DNA from: Saccharomycopsis phalli
Taxonomy: Eukaryota > Ascomycota > Saccharomycetes > Ascoideales > Saccharomycopsidaceae
NCBI GenBank assembly: GCA_020342235.1
Contig: CP073215.1
Coordinates: forward strand, 868,001-932,000
Direction of reading: 5' to 3'
Length of the DNA stretch: 64,000 nt
Below the pieces are notes generated by a model, which saw only the letters and a list, made by a program, of their open reading frames with translations, was not told where the DNA came from and searched no databases. Positions 18,681 through 27,595 of the stretch are shown one piece after another (position 1 is the first letter of the stretch; the number at the start of each line of letters is the position of its first letter). The translations under genes and the position numbers were made by a program.

Positions 18681-20144
18681 TTAAACATGTAGTACGTGCC
18701 TGAGCACATAGCTGCTGGCAAACGGCAAGGACACGATAAGGATGATGTACTGTAAAAGTAGGCAGCAAGAGAGGCAATGGAGCTGGAAGTACTCCTGATT
18801 TCCGTCGATGTTGTTGTACAAGATATTTTGCTGATCGTCCGGGGTGGTATAGAAGGCGGTGATGTAGATTTGTGAGCTCAAGCTTGGCATTGCCCAAGAT
18901 AGGCATAGAATGAAGAACAAAATGGCCTCGCTGCTCCACACCTTGTAAAAGCTGGATACTATAGCAATGCCTATGATTGGGAGTATACATGTTTTGATTG
19001 CTGCGATTAATACGAGTTTTAACACCGAGCCCTTCCTGGAGGCGAACATTTTTGCGAAATTTTTCAAAATTGTTGGAAAGCTGATGCTGTCGTTATAGTT
19101 TGTAAAGTCCAATCTGGAAAGAGTGGATCCGTGCAAGAAAAGAGATAGTGGGATCAGGGCCCCGCCCAAGTATGAGCAATAGTTCAACAAGATGTTGAGT
19201 GGGGGTTGGCCGTCTGGTGCAGGTTTGACATGTGCCAATGAGGTGTTGACAAACAAAGCCTTGAGCCATGGGACCATTGCAATGGTGAAGCTGACCAAGA
19301 AAGTGAGGTTTTTTGGGCGGAAAATCGAGAAGAACAAGCTGTACAAGAAATGGACCGGGTGCTTCTGGGCATACAACTCTGCTTCGAACTGGATCGGGAA
19401 CCGGGTCTTAGTCTCCAGCGGGCCGGGATTAATGTGGTGGACGACGTCGTTGACCGACTGGGAGGGAAGTCTGCGCAATTCGATTGCCCGAAGGGTGCCG
19501 TTGATGGTTTCTTCTTCTTCGTATGCACGGGGACCCAAAGCCTCGGAGTCGATTGATGCGGACAAGCTGCTTCGCAAAGACGGGGTTGGAGGGTTTTGGT
19601 CCGGTTGCTCGGCGACGGGAAGCAGTTTTTGGGCGAAATCAAGGCCGACAAACTTGTATCCACAGAGGTTATACACTGTGACCTCGCCGATGAAGACGGC
19701 GACGATGCAGTATGCGACGCCCTTGTTTATTGTCTGAGGGGAGAATATGGCGGCGTTGTTACCGACTGACTGGAGGTAGCCAATGAAGATATTTGCCATG
19801 TTGGAAAATACGAGGCAAAAGAGGGCACCGTATTTCCATTTTTTGGGTAGAGGGAAGTTTGCGAGGGCAAGGCATCCGCCAAGGATTCCTGCGACGAGCA
19901 TGACGAGCACACTATTGAATGCGACGATGGCAATTTGTTTTATATCCTTGTAGGAAAGCCCGGTTACGATGGAGCTGAACATGAGCGAGGGAAACAAGAT
20001 GCCGGTGTCGATGTAGGTCACGTTTCTAAAAGTTTCAATGTCCAAGATGTTTTTCTTCCCAAAGTAGTAGCCGACACCCAAGGTGAAGTATATTTTGAGC
20101 ATTGGCTCAAAACACGTCCATACCACTGATGATACCGAGGACAT
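18681..20144 (-). CDS. Auxin-efflux-carrier-like (Mem_trans) membrane protein
   Basis: A 487-aa polytopic membrane protein of the Mem_trans family (yeast YBR287W, ECM3, YNL095C, YLR152C). Five N-terminal membrane spans (1-165; IDTGILFPSLMFSSIV, VLVMLVAGILGGCLALANFPLPKKWKY) come first. A soluble loop (about 185-265, Ser- and acid-rich) and C-terminal spans (LTFLVSFTIAMVPWLKALF; LNYCSYLGGALIPLSLFLHG; LSWAMPSLSSQIYITAFY) follow. The loop dividing two bundles is typical. The yeast members are of uncertain function and are placed in the ER. Start ATG at 20142-20144. Paralogue assignment is not possible here. Confidence 0.85.
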   Translation of the reverse strand: MSSVSSVVWTCFEPMLKIYFTLGVGYYFGKKNILDIETFRNVTYIDTGILFPSLMFSSIVTGLSYKDIKQIAIVAFNSVLVMLVAGILGGCLALANFPLPKKWKYGALFCLVFSNMANIFIGYLQSVGNNAAIFSPQTINKGVAYCIVAVFIGEVTVYNLCGYKFVGLDFAQKLLPVAEQPDQNPPTPSLRSSLSASIDSEALGPRAYEEEETINGTLRAIELRRLPSQSVNDVVHHINPGPLETKTRFPIQFEAELYAQKHPVHFLYSLFFSIFRPKNLTFLVSFTIAMVPWLKALFVNTSLAHVKPAPDGQPPLNILLNYCSYLGGALIPLSLFLHGSTLSRLDFTNYNDSISFPTILKNFAKMFASRKGSVLKLVLIAAIKTCILPIIGIAIVSSFYKVWSSEAILFFILCLSWAMPSLSSQIYITAFYTTPDDQQNILYNNIDGNQEYFQLHCLSCCLLLQYIILIVSLPFASSYVLRHVLHV

Positions 20145-20814
20145 TGGGATGGATCAGAGAGAGTGTTGCGAGAGAAAAACCCTTGGTGCATATTGATGCA
20201 TCGACATGTGATGCAATTGGGGTCTTTGGAGCTTGCGGCCCAACCAAGGCTTGCCAAAAATGCATCCGGTTGTGTGCCCTGGCCGAGGCGATCGCCCTGA
20301 CTACCCGGAGATCACTAATCGCAGTCATACATTCCCCCCCCCCCCCCCCCCCCCCTTAGTGAGTGATCTACGAGGATTGCACGAGGACGAGTCTATTGTA
20401 GTTGGATGGGTAGCATAGACATGGAACTTGGAGCCAGAACGTAAACGGTATATACAGCATGTAGCCCCGGGAGTGTCGCTTAGCATTGCCAGCAACAGAG
20501 TTGTGTGACTGGGGAATTGGTTGTACGGTTCATGTGAAATTTGGCGTGCAATGTCAATCTCCATGGGCTACCGTATATGGATGGGATGTGACTGAGACCC
20601 ACCGCGGGCTGCCCGAAACAGCGAAAGTTCCCGATTACCCTGACACAGCTGCCTGGGTGCGTGCAATCTGTGTTGGGATGTCACGGTTTTGAACTAATTA
20701 TATAAACCACGGCGAACTACAAAACTACTACAAATACTTTCCACGAAAGAAGCACAACATACACTACGAGAATACGCAAACGCACCACTACCTTTGGCAG
20801 CAGCACATGGCACA
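20145..20814. other. Intergenic region with 22-nt C homopolymer
   Basis: About 670 bp between divergent genes (Mem_trans protein and STB3). Its notable feature is a pure C run of 22 at 20334-20355. A TATA-like TATATAAACC lies near 20699 before STB3. No convincing ORF or RNA gene. Confidence 0.55.
20334..20355. repeat. Poly(C) run, 22 nt
   Basis: Twenty-two consecutive C on the plus strand. Such long G/C homopolymers are rare in yeast genomes, can form G-quadruplex structures on the G strand, and are prone to length errors in sequencing. It lies about 190 bp upstream of the Mem_trans gene start. Confidence 0.8.
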
Positions 20815-21816
20815 ATGACAGAACCGGTTCCAGATAAACACGACTCGGAGGACAAAAAGGCCGGCCAGATTTCCACGTCGTCGCCAGCAGGCATTGCCGC
20901 AGCGTCCGCCGTCACGCCAGACAAGTTGGCAAACCTCCTTCTCAGCCAGGGCCCGTTGGCAATACGCCACTTGACGTCGCACCTTGCAAAGCTCATTCCC
21001 GGGTTTTCCAACTTGTCACTCTCCAAACAGCGCCGCCTCATCATCGGGTGCTTGGACTCGGGCGACGTGGTCACGGGCTGTGTCTTTGAGAAGGTCGGCT
21101 GGGGCCAGTGGGCGGCCAAGAAGGTCGGCCCGGAGTACGTCAAGGCAATGCAGGCGAAAATCAACGCGGCCTCCGACGAACACGAGTTGCCCAAGCAGAC
21201 GCACAGCCAGTCGCCGCCGAGAAAGAAGCCGTCGGAGTCGTTTGGCTGGAAAAACCGCCGCGAAAGCATCTCCGAGCCGCACGTGGACATTGTCCCCCAG
21301 TCGCCAAAACTCGACGAGGCCGCAATCGTGTCGTCATCAGAGGACAGTGACGACGAGGATGACAGTCTCTACAGCAAGTTCCAGTACAATGAGATCAAAC
21401 CGCATGGGTTCCAGCGGCGCAGCCAGTCGCAGCTGGCATACTCGTCCTCTCCGCTTCTCACTGCGCCACCAATGCGCCGCCACAGGTCGCTGTTCAACTC
21501 CCACAAGGGCGTGACAAAGCCAAAAGTCCGCAGCCGGCTCGGCTCGTTCAACACCACCGCCGAGAACGCAGACATCCTGGAGTTCCGTCGCGACCATCGC
21601 GCGTCCTTCAACGGGCTGGGCATCGAGACCATTGAGAGCTTCGTGCGCGGGCCGCTTAACCGCATGTCCATCAGCCACTTGACCACACGCTGCCACTCCG
21701 ATACCGACGAAGAGGACTGGGAGGCCATTGGCGCCGCGACGCTCCGCGAAAAGAGCGACATTGGGTTCAAGGAGGAGGCCGCGGCGTACGCATTGGTGAA
21801 CTTGGGCGCAGCCTAA
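20815..21816 (+). CDS. STB3: Sin3-binding protein Stb3
   Basis: A 333-aa protein with the Stb3 domain near its N-terminus (about 33-110): TPDKLANLLLSQGPLAIRHL, LAKLIPGFSNLSLSKQRRL, VFEKVGWGQWAAKKVG. In S. cerevisiae Stb3 binds the RRPE element (core AAAAATTTT) and, with Sin3/Rpd3, represses ribosome-biogenesis genes when Sch9/TORC1 activity is low. The rest is Ser-rich with an acidic patch (SSSEDSDDEDDS) and RRxS-type sites (for example RRESIS, MRRHRSL), consistent with kinase control. The ATG at 20815 is the first in frame. It is shorter than the S. cerevisiae protein. Confidence 0.88.
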   Translation: MTEPVPDKHDSEDKKAGQISTSSPAGIAAASAVTPDKLANLLLSQGPLAIRHLTSHLAKLIPGFSNLSLSKQRRLIIGCLDSGDVVTGCVFEKVGWGQWAAKKVGPEYVKAMQAKINAASDEHELPKQTHSQSPPRKKPSESFGWKNRRESISEPHVDIVPQSPKLDEAAIVSSSEDSDDEDDSLYSKFQYNEIKPHGFQRRSQSQLAYSSSPLLTAPPMRRHRSLFNSHKGVTKPKVRSRLGSFNTTAENADILEFRRDHRASFNGLGIETIESFVRGPLNRMSISHLTTRCHSDTDEEDWEAIGAATLREKSDIGFKEEAAAYALVNLGAA

Positions 21817-22867
21817 GAACGGTGATCCTAAGGCGCGGCCTGGAAGCATGTCTTTTTTTTTTTTGTTTGGTTTTGGGAATATATTTAATGGCTGGGCATT
21901 CTACATGTAGTCCATTTGCTCGCTGGTCTCAACTGGCACCAGTGGCCGTTGGGAAACGACGTGTGTTTTCAAACTGCATCTGGCGTCGTCCTACAGTGAT
22001 GGGCATCGCCATTTAATGACTGGCATTATATATGACAACTGCATTCTACAAGGTTATGGAATTTGGGAATTTTTCAATGTAGTCCATCGCGCATTCATGT
22101 ACCCAGCGCATGTAATGTACCTCCATGACATCTCCTCATCAACCCAAACTCGTAGACATGACTCAACAACCACTGCTGACTAGCTGCTGCTGACGTCATC
22201 CGTGCGGAGATCATACGGAGCAATCCTGACTATTGCAAATACATTCGTGACTGCACTGGTATATTTAGAAGCTTCCAATATAGTATCGACACTGCAAACC
22301 TGGAAATGGCCTCGAGCCATGAAAATTTCAATGGTGCTTCTGCCGTGTATGCCGTGCAAGTTGCACAGATACTTTTACTTGTTAAATAGTGTTTATTGGT
22401 GGTATTGTATGATATTTCTTTGGTGGTATTGTATGATATTTCTTTGGTGGTATCGCACATTTTGGTGGTATTGTCAACATGTTTGACTAACATCAACAGT
22501 GTCTAAGTTCATCCATGCAATGTAGAGCCAGGCTAGGTGCCGAATCATGATAACTTCGCTTGCAATTCTAGCGTAACCGTTTAATTCCAAGAAACTGCAT
22601 CTGAATACCATTACTGCTTAATTGGTATATAGCAAGCATTATCTGGCCACACATTTACTAATGCATAAGCTTATCAATTAGCATCCACTTTGCCTAGTTG
22701 CAGGACTGCGATTTTACTGGATACGAAAAAAGTAATGCCCATGGAAATTGTCGTATTGAATACTGGAGTACGCCTCCTTGGGCATTTGGTTCTCGTGAAT
22801 TGAATCTTACAATGGCCACGGTAAACATTTTATACGCACCAAATGGGTATTCTCAAATCCACTAGTA

Positions 22868-22990
22868 GAATATTATAACAATATGTTTAGTTACCCCTAT
22901 ATAGCTATACTAGACTCCTCACAGGGTGATATTTCACCGTCCAAAAACAAAGTACCGCGCCGCTAATTTTTGAGTGAGAAAACCCTTACA
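22868..22990 (+). repeat. Dispersed element copy R4 (diverged, LTR-like or MITE-like relic)
   Basis: This stretch aligns loosely with R1: TATAGCTATACTAGAC, then a CCTC-GGTGATATTTCACCGTC block and CCGCGCCGCTA. It is much more diverged than R1 and R2 and so probably an older insertion. No coding capacity. Family uncertain; treated as a fossil repeat. Confidence 0.35.
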
Positions 22991-23508
22991 ATTGAGATAA
23001 AAACTTTCGACTTGGTCCTTAAGAAACTGCTAAAGAGAAGCGACTCAGAAGCTGTGGAGTCTTGCTCCTAGGACTACCTGCCACCCTCTTGATGCTGTAA
23101 CAATAAAGGAGTCTGCCCATCCAGCACTAACGTGTAGAATCAAGGTAATAAACTGATTTTGCGTCTGTAAAGAGGCGGCAAAGTAGAATATTAGTACTAG
23201 TGGAAATTAAAATGGCATTATAAGATGCTGCTAATTGACCATCTTTTGCTTGAACATATACTTTAATTGGGTAAAACAACTAGGACATGTGTTGGTGAAA
23301 TAGCTAAAATATATTCGCCTGACTATTAAAAGTCAACGTAGTCGTAGAAAGGGCAAATTTATTAGACAGCAAAGCCATGGCAAGGGAATTGACTTGTGCC
23401 ATTGCATTGGTGACTGAATATTGGGTCAGAATGGAAATTGGAATTCTCATTTTATTACAATGTGAGTAATTATACATTTACCCCGATGGATCCAAGACTG
23501 CAGTTTTC

Positions 23509-23700
23509 TTGAAGAATACTATTATAATAATAATATTTATTCAAGGATATAGCCATACTAGGCCCCCAGAGGAGATTTATACTTTGCCGTCTACGACTAA
23601 GGACGGTGCCGCTATATAGTCGTCGAAAGAAAACGCTGAGACAGATCAACTTTTGACTAGAGCTTGTAAATATATAAGGTAATGTGCATTGGAGGGGCAA
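23509..23700 (+). repeat. Dispersed element copy R1 (LTR-like or MITE-like relic)
   Basis: About 190 bp, similar along its whole length to the inverted copy R2 at 27302-27520. Shared blocks include AATAATATTTATTCAAG, TATAGC(C/T)ATACTAGG, CAGAGGAGATTTATACTTTG, CCGTCTACGAC, TTTGACTAGAGCTTGT and AAATATATAAGGTAATG, ending in CATTGGAGGGG. A TTGAAGAATACTAT-like motif lies at both ends and continues rightwards as a 22-bp tandem array. No coding capacity. Solo LTR or MITE; fairly recent given about 80 percent identity by eye to R2. Confidence 0.6.
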
Positions 23701-23812
23701 TGTTGTAGAATACTATGTGCAATGTTGAAGAATACTATGTGCAATGTTGAAGAATACTATGTGCAATGTTGAAGAATACTATGTGCAATGTTGAAGAATA
23801 CTATGTGCAATG
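23698..23812 (+). repeat. 22-bp tandem repeat, 5 copies
   Basis: Five copies of a 22-bp unit beginning CAATGTTGAAGAATACTA and ending TGTG; the first has one change. The unit contains the same TTGAAGAATACTAT motif found at the left edge of element R1, so the array seems to have grown from the element end. No spacers, so not CRISPR. Confidence 0.85.
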
Positions 23813-24381
23813 TTTGATTATTATACTGAATGTAAAACTTTTTGGAAATACTTGGCTCAACATATTCTATGGACTTGATCTACGGGAGAACATTTGAAGC
23901 ATGAAAAGACAATTTCCAACGTAGGAGTAACCATTTGAAATTGACGAAACGCTCATTTTTTTCATCAAATGACATTGCACTATTTGACAGCTCACGCGAT
24001 CACACAGGACGATCACACAGGATTATGGGCTTAGTATGAAAGTGACGTGGTTATTAAATACAACTCACACGACAAGATAGTCTATCATGTGATGTATTTG
24101 GGCAAGTATTTGGACAAAGAATATTATTTAGTAGCGTGAAATGAGATTGAGAATAATTGAGATTGATGTTGAGAAAAATTAAAATGCTTGGGATTAAGAT
24201 GATGGATAAGATACCCTATCCCCCAGTATGCGTCACAGGGTAACTTCTACAACACTATAAAGCATAAGACAATGGCATTTCTACTATGTAGATGACAATT
24301 CTACATAGACGGTTGACTATGTAGATGACATTCTACGATAAAGAATGGCATCCACTATGTAGCGCAAGGAATCTAGCACAC

Positions 24382-25267
24382 TTACAAGGATGGGAAGCTC
24401 TCGTCGTCAAGGACAGACTTCTTGGCCTCCTTCTTGACTTCTCTCTTGCCGCCACGGGCACCGCCACGACCGCCACGACCTCCACGTGATGATCCTCGTG
24501 GCTTGCCTCTAAATGCGTCGCGCGATGCAGGCAAGTCATCTGAAAAAGTAGCGTCAAACTCCAAGATTTGCTTCTCCTTCTTGGCCTTGCTCTTCTCCTT
24601 CTTAGAGACGGAAGCACGCACAAACTCCTCGCGCTCCTTGACAATAACCTCGCCGTCAACTGGCTTGACTTGTCTCACGTTGACATCCTCGGAGGAAACC
24701 TTGCTGGCGTTTTGCTCGGCCAAGTACTCCTGAAGAGATTGCTTCTTGACAGCAGGGCCGGCGTTCTCTTGATCGTCCTCGGCCAATTCGTCCTGGGCGT
24801 CAGCAGCTCCGGCCAATTCGTCGTCCAAGTTCTCGGTACCCCATCCTTCACGGATCTTCTTGTCGGAGTCGGTCTTTCCAGTACGGTTGCGACGGTCCAA
24901 ACGCTCGACTGGCTTACCACCAGACTTGGCGGCTTGCTCAAGCGGCTTGGATCGGTTAGCAGCTCTACCGGCGGACTTGTCCTTGAAAGCCGCCTCGTTT
25001 CCGGTTGGCTTTGGCTTGCCGGCCTTGGCGCGTTTTTTGTCGGCAGATGCTGGAGGCACGTCCTTCTTCTTGGAGGAGACGGACTTCTTTACGACTTCCC
25101 GTGGGAAGGTGCTTACTTGCGAATCGTCTTCCACGTCGTTACCTAGGGGGATGTTAGTACTATTCAGTGCGAATGCTGCGATTGCGGCGATTGCTTACCT
25201 AAAAGGTCAAAAGGATTCTGTGGGTTAGTCACTGCCAATGGCTCTTGCTCAGAGTACTTACAGACAT
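24382..25267 (-). CDS. STM1: Ribosome-binding protein Stm1 (two introns)
   Basis: Three exons read on the minus strand: 25262-25267 (only ATG TCT), 25199-25217 (19 nt) and 24382-25142. They give 261 aa starting MSNPFDLLGNDVED, matching S. cerevisiae Stm1 as recalled. Intron 1 is 44 nt (GTAAGT, ACTAACCCACAG); intron 2 is 56 nt (GTAAGC, ACTAACATCCCCCTAG). Further matches: SSKKKDVPPASADKKRAK, NRTGKTDSDKKIREGWG, SLQEYL, LEFDATF, and an RGG-rich tail. Stm1 clamps non-translating 80S ribosomes during starvation. A GGAAAAATTTT palindrome (25292-25302) lies 25 bp before the ATG. A short first exon of 6 nt means standard gene finders would miss the true start. Confidence 0.93.
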
Positions 25268-25291
25268 AATGCTGAATAAATGTTTTCCATT

Positions 25292-25302
25292 GGAAAAATT
25301 TT
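25292..25302. promoter_or_regulatory. RRPE-like A/T palindrome before STM1
   Basis: GGAAAAATTTT contains the AAAAATTTT core of the ribosomal RNA processing element bound by Stb3. It is only 25 bp from the STM1 start codon, closer than usual, so it may lie in the 5' leader. AAAATTTT also occurs by chance in AT-rich DNA. Confidence 0.4.
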
Positions 25303-25459
25303 GTCTTTTCTCGCGACCGGGTAACACGAACAGGTGTGGATGTCCCCCCGCTCCAGGGCAAGAGCAGCTACAAGTCACAACGTCTAGTTTTTATTAGTGG
25401 CCTTAATGGCCGGCAATTAGTGTTTATTTGCAATTGTAGTTGCTGCGGAAATGGCCAAC

Positions 25460-26426
25460 CTAGTTCTTGTTGGCAAACTTCCCAGCAATTCCCCCGACAA
25501 TGGCAGCAATCACAATGATGGCCACGACAATCGAGATCCAGATACACCAGCACTTCTTCCGGCGGGCCTTCTTGGCACTGTCAATTGCCTGCTCTGTTTG
25601 GTGGTTCGCGTCGCTGATGTTCACTTGCGCCTGCTCAGTGTGCTTGTACACTTCTTGGACCGGGGCCTCTTGCTCAATGACCAACTCCTGCATCTCCTGG
25701 AACAACTGGTTCAACTCCTGCATCGACTTCTCGATCTTCTGCAACTCCCGATGACGGTGCTGCACCTCGCTGAGCGCAGTCTGGGCCTGTCCGCGCCGAC
25801 TGCTCTGGAGCAACGAATCCGAGAAAATCTGGCTTCCTCCGGCATCGTCAATGGCAGCACGGGCCTCAGCCACACTGGCCTCCGGCTTCACAATCTGGTA
25901 CTGTCTCACTGCCTGGTCCTTGGCCTTTTGCTGGTAGCCGTATTCCGCACTGCGGTACCGCTGGATCAACTGGGTGAACCGCTCCTTCACCTGCTCAGCC
26001 TGCTGCTTGTGGTCGTTGTCGGTTCCAATAGTCTTGCCAAGGCCCCGGATGGCCTCCTTGATCTGCTCCTGCTGCCCGGAAATCTGCGCCGTGTGGCTGT
26101 CCACCTCCCGCTGCAACGCGGCCTCCTGGTCCTCGTCAACCACCGTCAAAAGCTGTCTCTGGCGGCCCTCGATCTTGCCAATCAACACCTCGTAGTTCTC
26201 CAACGACTGGTTGATCTTCTGGATCTCCCCGTAGAACGCAAGCGCACTGGAAGACCCTCCAGCCCCATACTGGTTGCTGTTGCCGTACTGGTTGCCGTAC
26301 TGGTTACCGTACTGGCCCGCGTCCTGCTGGTACGGGTTCCCGCCGACGTTACCCATCTCATAGTTGTTTTGGTAGTAGTTCCCCTGTTGTCAGTACGTTC
26401 CCCCATGTCTCTTTACTTACACTCAT
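25460..26426 (-). CDS. SSO1: Plasma-membrane t-SNARE Sso1/2 (syntaxin), spliced
   Basis: Exons 26421-26426 (ATG AGT) and 25460-26383 encode 309 aa beginning MSGNYYQNNYEMGN. The 37-nt intron has GTAAGT, a TACTGAC branch and ends AACAG. The protein has a Tyr/Asn/Gly-rich N-tail, the Habc bundle (about 45-165; RYRSAEYGYQQKAKDQAVRQY), the SNARE motif (about 205-265; HRHRELQKIEKSMQELNQLFQEMQELVIEQEAPV) and a C-terminal anchor (CWCIWISIVVAIIVIAAIVGGIAG). It pairs with Sec9 and Snc1/2 for exocytosis. Without the intron the ATG at 26354-26356 would start the protein ten residues later; the spliced form is preferred because of the clean splice signals. Confidence 0.9.
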
Positions 26427-26619
26427 TGCAACGTGTAAACAGTGTGTGCAATTTTTCTCACACCATACATGCACAGGCCGGGTAAAACAGGTTACCAGGA
26501 AACAGGACCCACTAGCGCGTTTGGCATGGTTACCACATTTTGAAAATTAATGATATGCAGTGTTTCAGCTTTGATCCTGGCTCGCATTGCCAATTCCGTG
26601 CCGTTTATCCATCTTTCTA

Positions 26620-26775
26620 GTTGCTTTTTACTTCTCTTTTCTTATTTCTCTTTTCTTATTTCTCTTTTCTTATTTCTCTTTTCTTATTTCTCTTTTCTTA
26701 TTTCTCTTTTCTTATTTCTCTTTTCTTATTTCTCTTGTCTTTATCTTCTCATCTGTATCTTCTCATCTCCTCTTG
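26620..26775 (+). repeat. Pyrimidine-rich 14-15-bp tandem repeat
   Basis: Seven to eight copies of TTTCTCTTTTCTTA followed by looser TTCTCATC copies. Nearly all pyrimidines on the plus strand over about 140 bp, with mirror symmetry inside each unit, the type of sequence that can fold into triplex (H-DNA). It lies about 200-350 bp upstream of the SSO start. Confidence 0.85.
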
Positions 26776-27301
26776 TCTCCACCTTTGACGTACCTACACT
26801 AGCTTCTGTCGAACTTAAACACTTGCGCAATTGTGCTCCACCTTATTCTCCACAATGTTTTGCAATGGTATCCGTAATTACTCAATGTCATGCTTAATGT
26901 TCACTTCAAACTACTTTGGATACACAAATTACCAGACAATGTGAATTAAAGATTTTCCACCGCTAGGCAAGTCCATCAACCTTGTATTTGGGTGCAATAC
27001 CATATTCTTTTGCATTTTCTTGCAAGGCTCGGCCGCTTTTGGCTGCTGGCGATCCCCTAATGTTTCAACTGGCTTGTAAGGAATTATTCGTTTAGTAGAC
27101 ACTGTATGTTGGTAATGTCTGGGTCATGGACATGGTTGACAGTAGTATACAGACAGACAGTATCAATGGAGCCAGAATCATTGATTATTCCAAATATATC
27201 TTTGGTATTGGCTTAATAGATATTTATCAAGTGTTTTAATAAATGTTTCAACAAGTGCTTTAATACGTGCTTTGATAAAATATTTAGTAAATGGGCGTGC
27301 T

Positions 27302-27520
27302 AGTACAAGTCACCTATGACCTAGGCAAAAGCTCACTACCCCTCCAATGTTCATTACCTTATATATTTACAAGCTCTAGTCAAAGTTTATATCTCTGTTG
27401 CAGAGTTTTCTTGCAACGACTACATAGCCGTCCTTTGTCGTAGACGGCAAAGTATAAATCTCCTCTGGGAGCCTAGTATAGCTATAGTCTTGAATAAATA
27501 TTATTACTATTATTATTTAG
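27302..27520 (-). repeat. Dispersed element copy R2, inverted relative to R1
   Basis: The reverse complement of this stretch matches R1 (23509-23700) from AATAATATTTATTCAAG through CATTGGAGGGG and continues about 50 bp further (AGCTTTTGCCTAGGTCATAGG) than R1 does. The same extension is present in R3. No coding capacity; solo LTR or MITE-like fossil. Confidence 0.6.
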
Positions 27521-27595
27521 TAGATGCTTTGGTATTTAATAGGATGAATAGGTATCCCAACAAGTGTTTTAGATATTGGAGTTCCAACTCCACCG

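Larger units (their letters stand above)
21817..24381. other. Gene-poor 2.5-kb region with repeat relics
   Basis: Between convergent genes STB3 (+) and STM1 (-). AT-rich, no ORF above about 95 codons with any family feature. It holds two diverged copies of a dispersed element (about 22868-22990 and 23509-23700), a 22-bp tandem array (23698-23812), a 25-bp direct repeat of TTGGTGGTATTGTATGATAT type (about 22398-22465), a duplicated GATCACACAGGA (near 24000), and a repeat of ACTATGTAGATGACAT(T)CTAC type at 24284-24360. Confidence 0.6.
26427..27595. other. Intergenic region with pyrimidine microsatellite and element R2
   Basis: About 1.2 kb between the SSO start and the 3' end of the zinc-cluster gene. 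It contains a pyrimidine-only tandem array (26620-26775), an array of TTTAATAA(A/G)TG..TTT-type words near 27225-27290, and element R2. No supported ORF or RNA gene. Confidence 0.55.

Noticed and set aside
23698-23812. CRISPR-like repeat
   Set aside because: Repeats are head-to-tail without spacers, in a eukaryotic genome.
21817-24381. Possible centromere in the AT-rich gene-poor region
   Set aside because: Size and AT-richness would fit a small regional centromere, but there is no sequence motif to support it and repeat relics explain the lack of genes.
26550-26897. ORFs with LFLFSYFSFLIS repeats
   Set aside because: Direct translations of the pyrimidine microsatellite; no start context or conservation.
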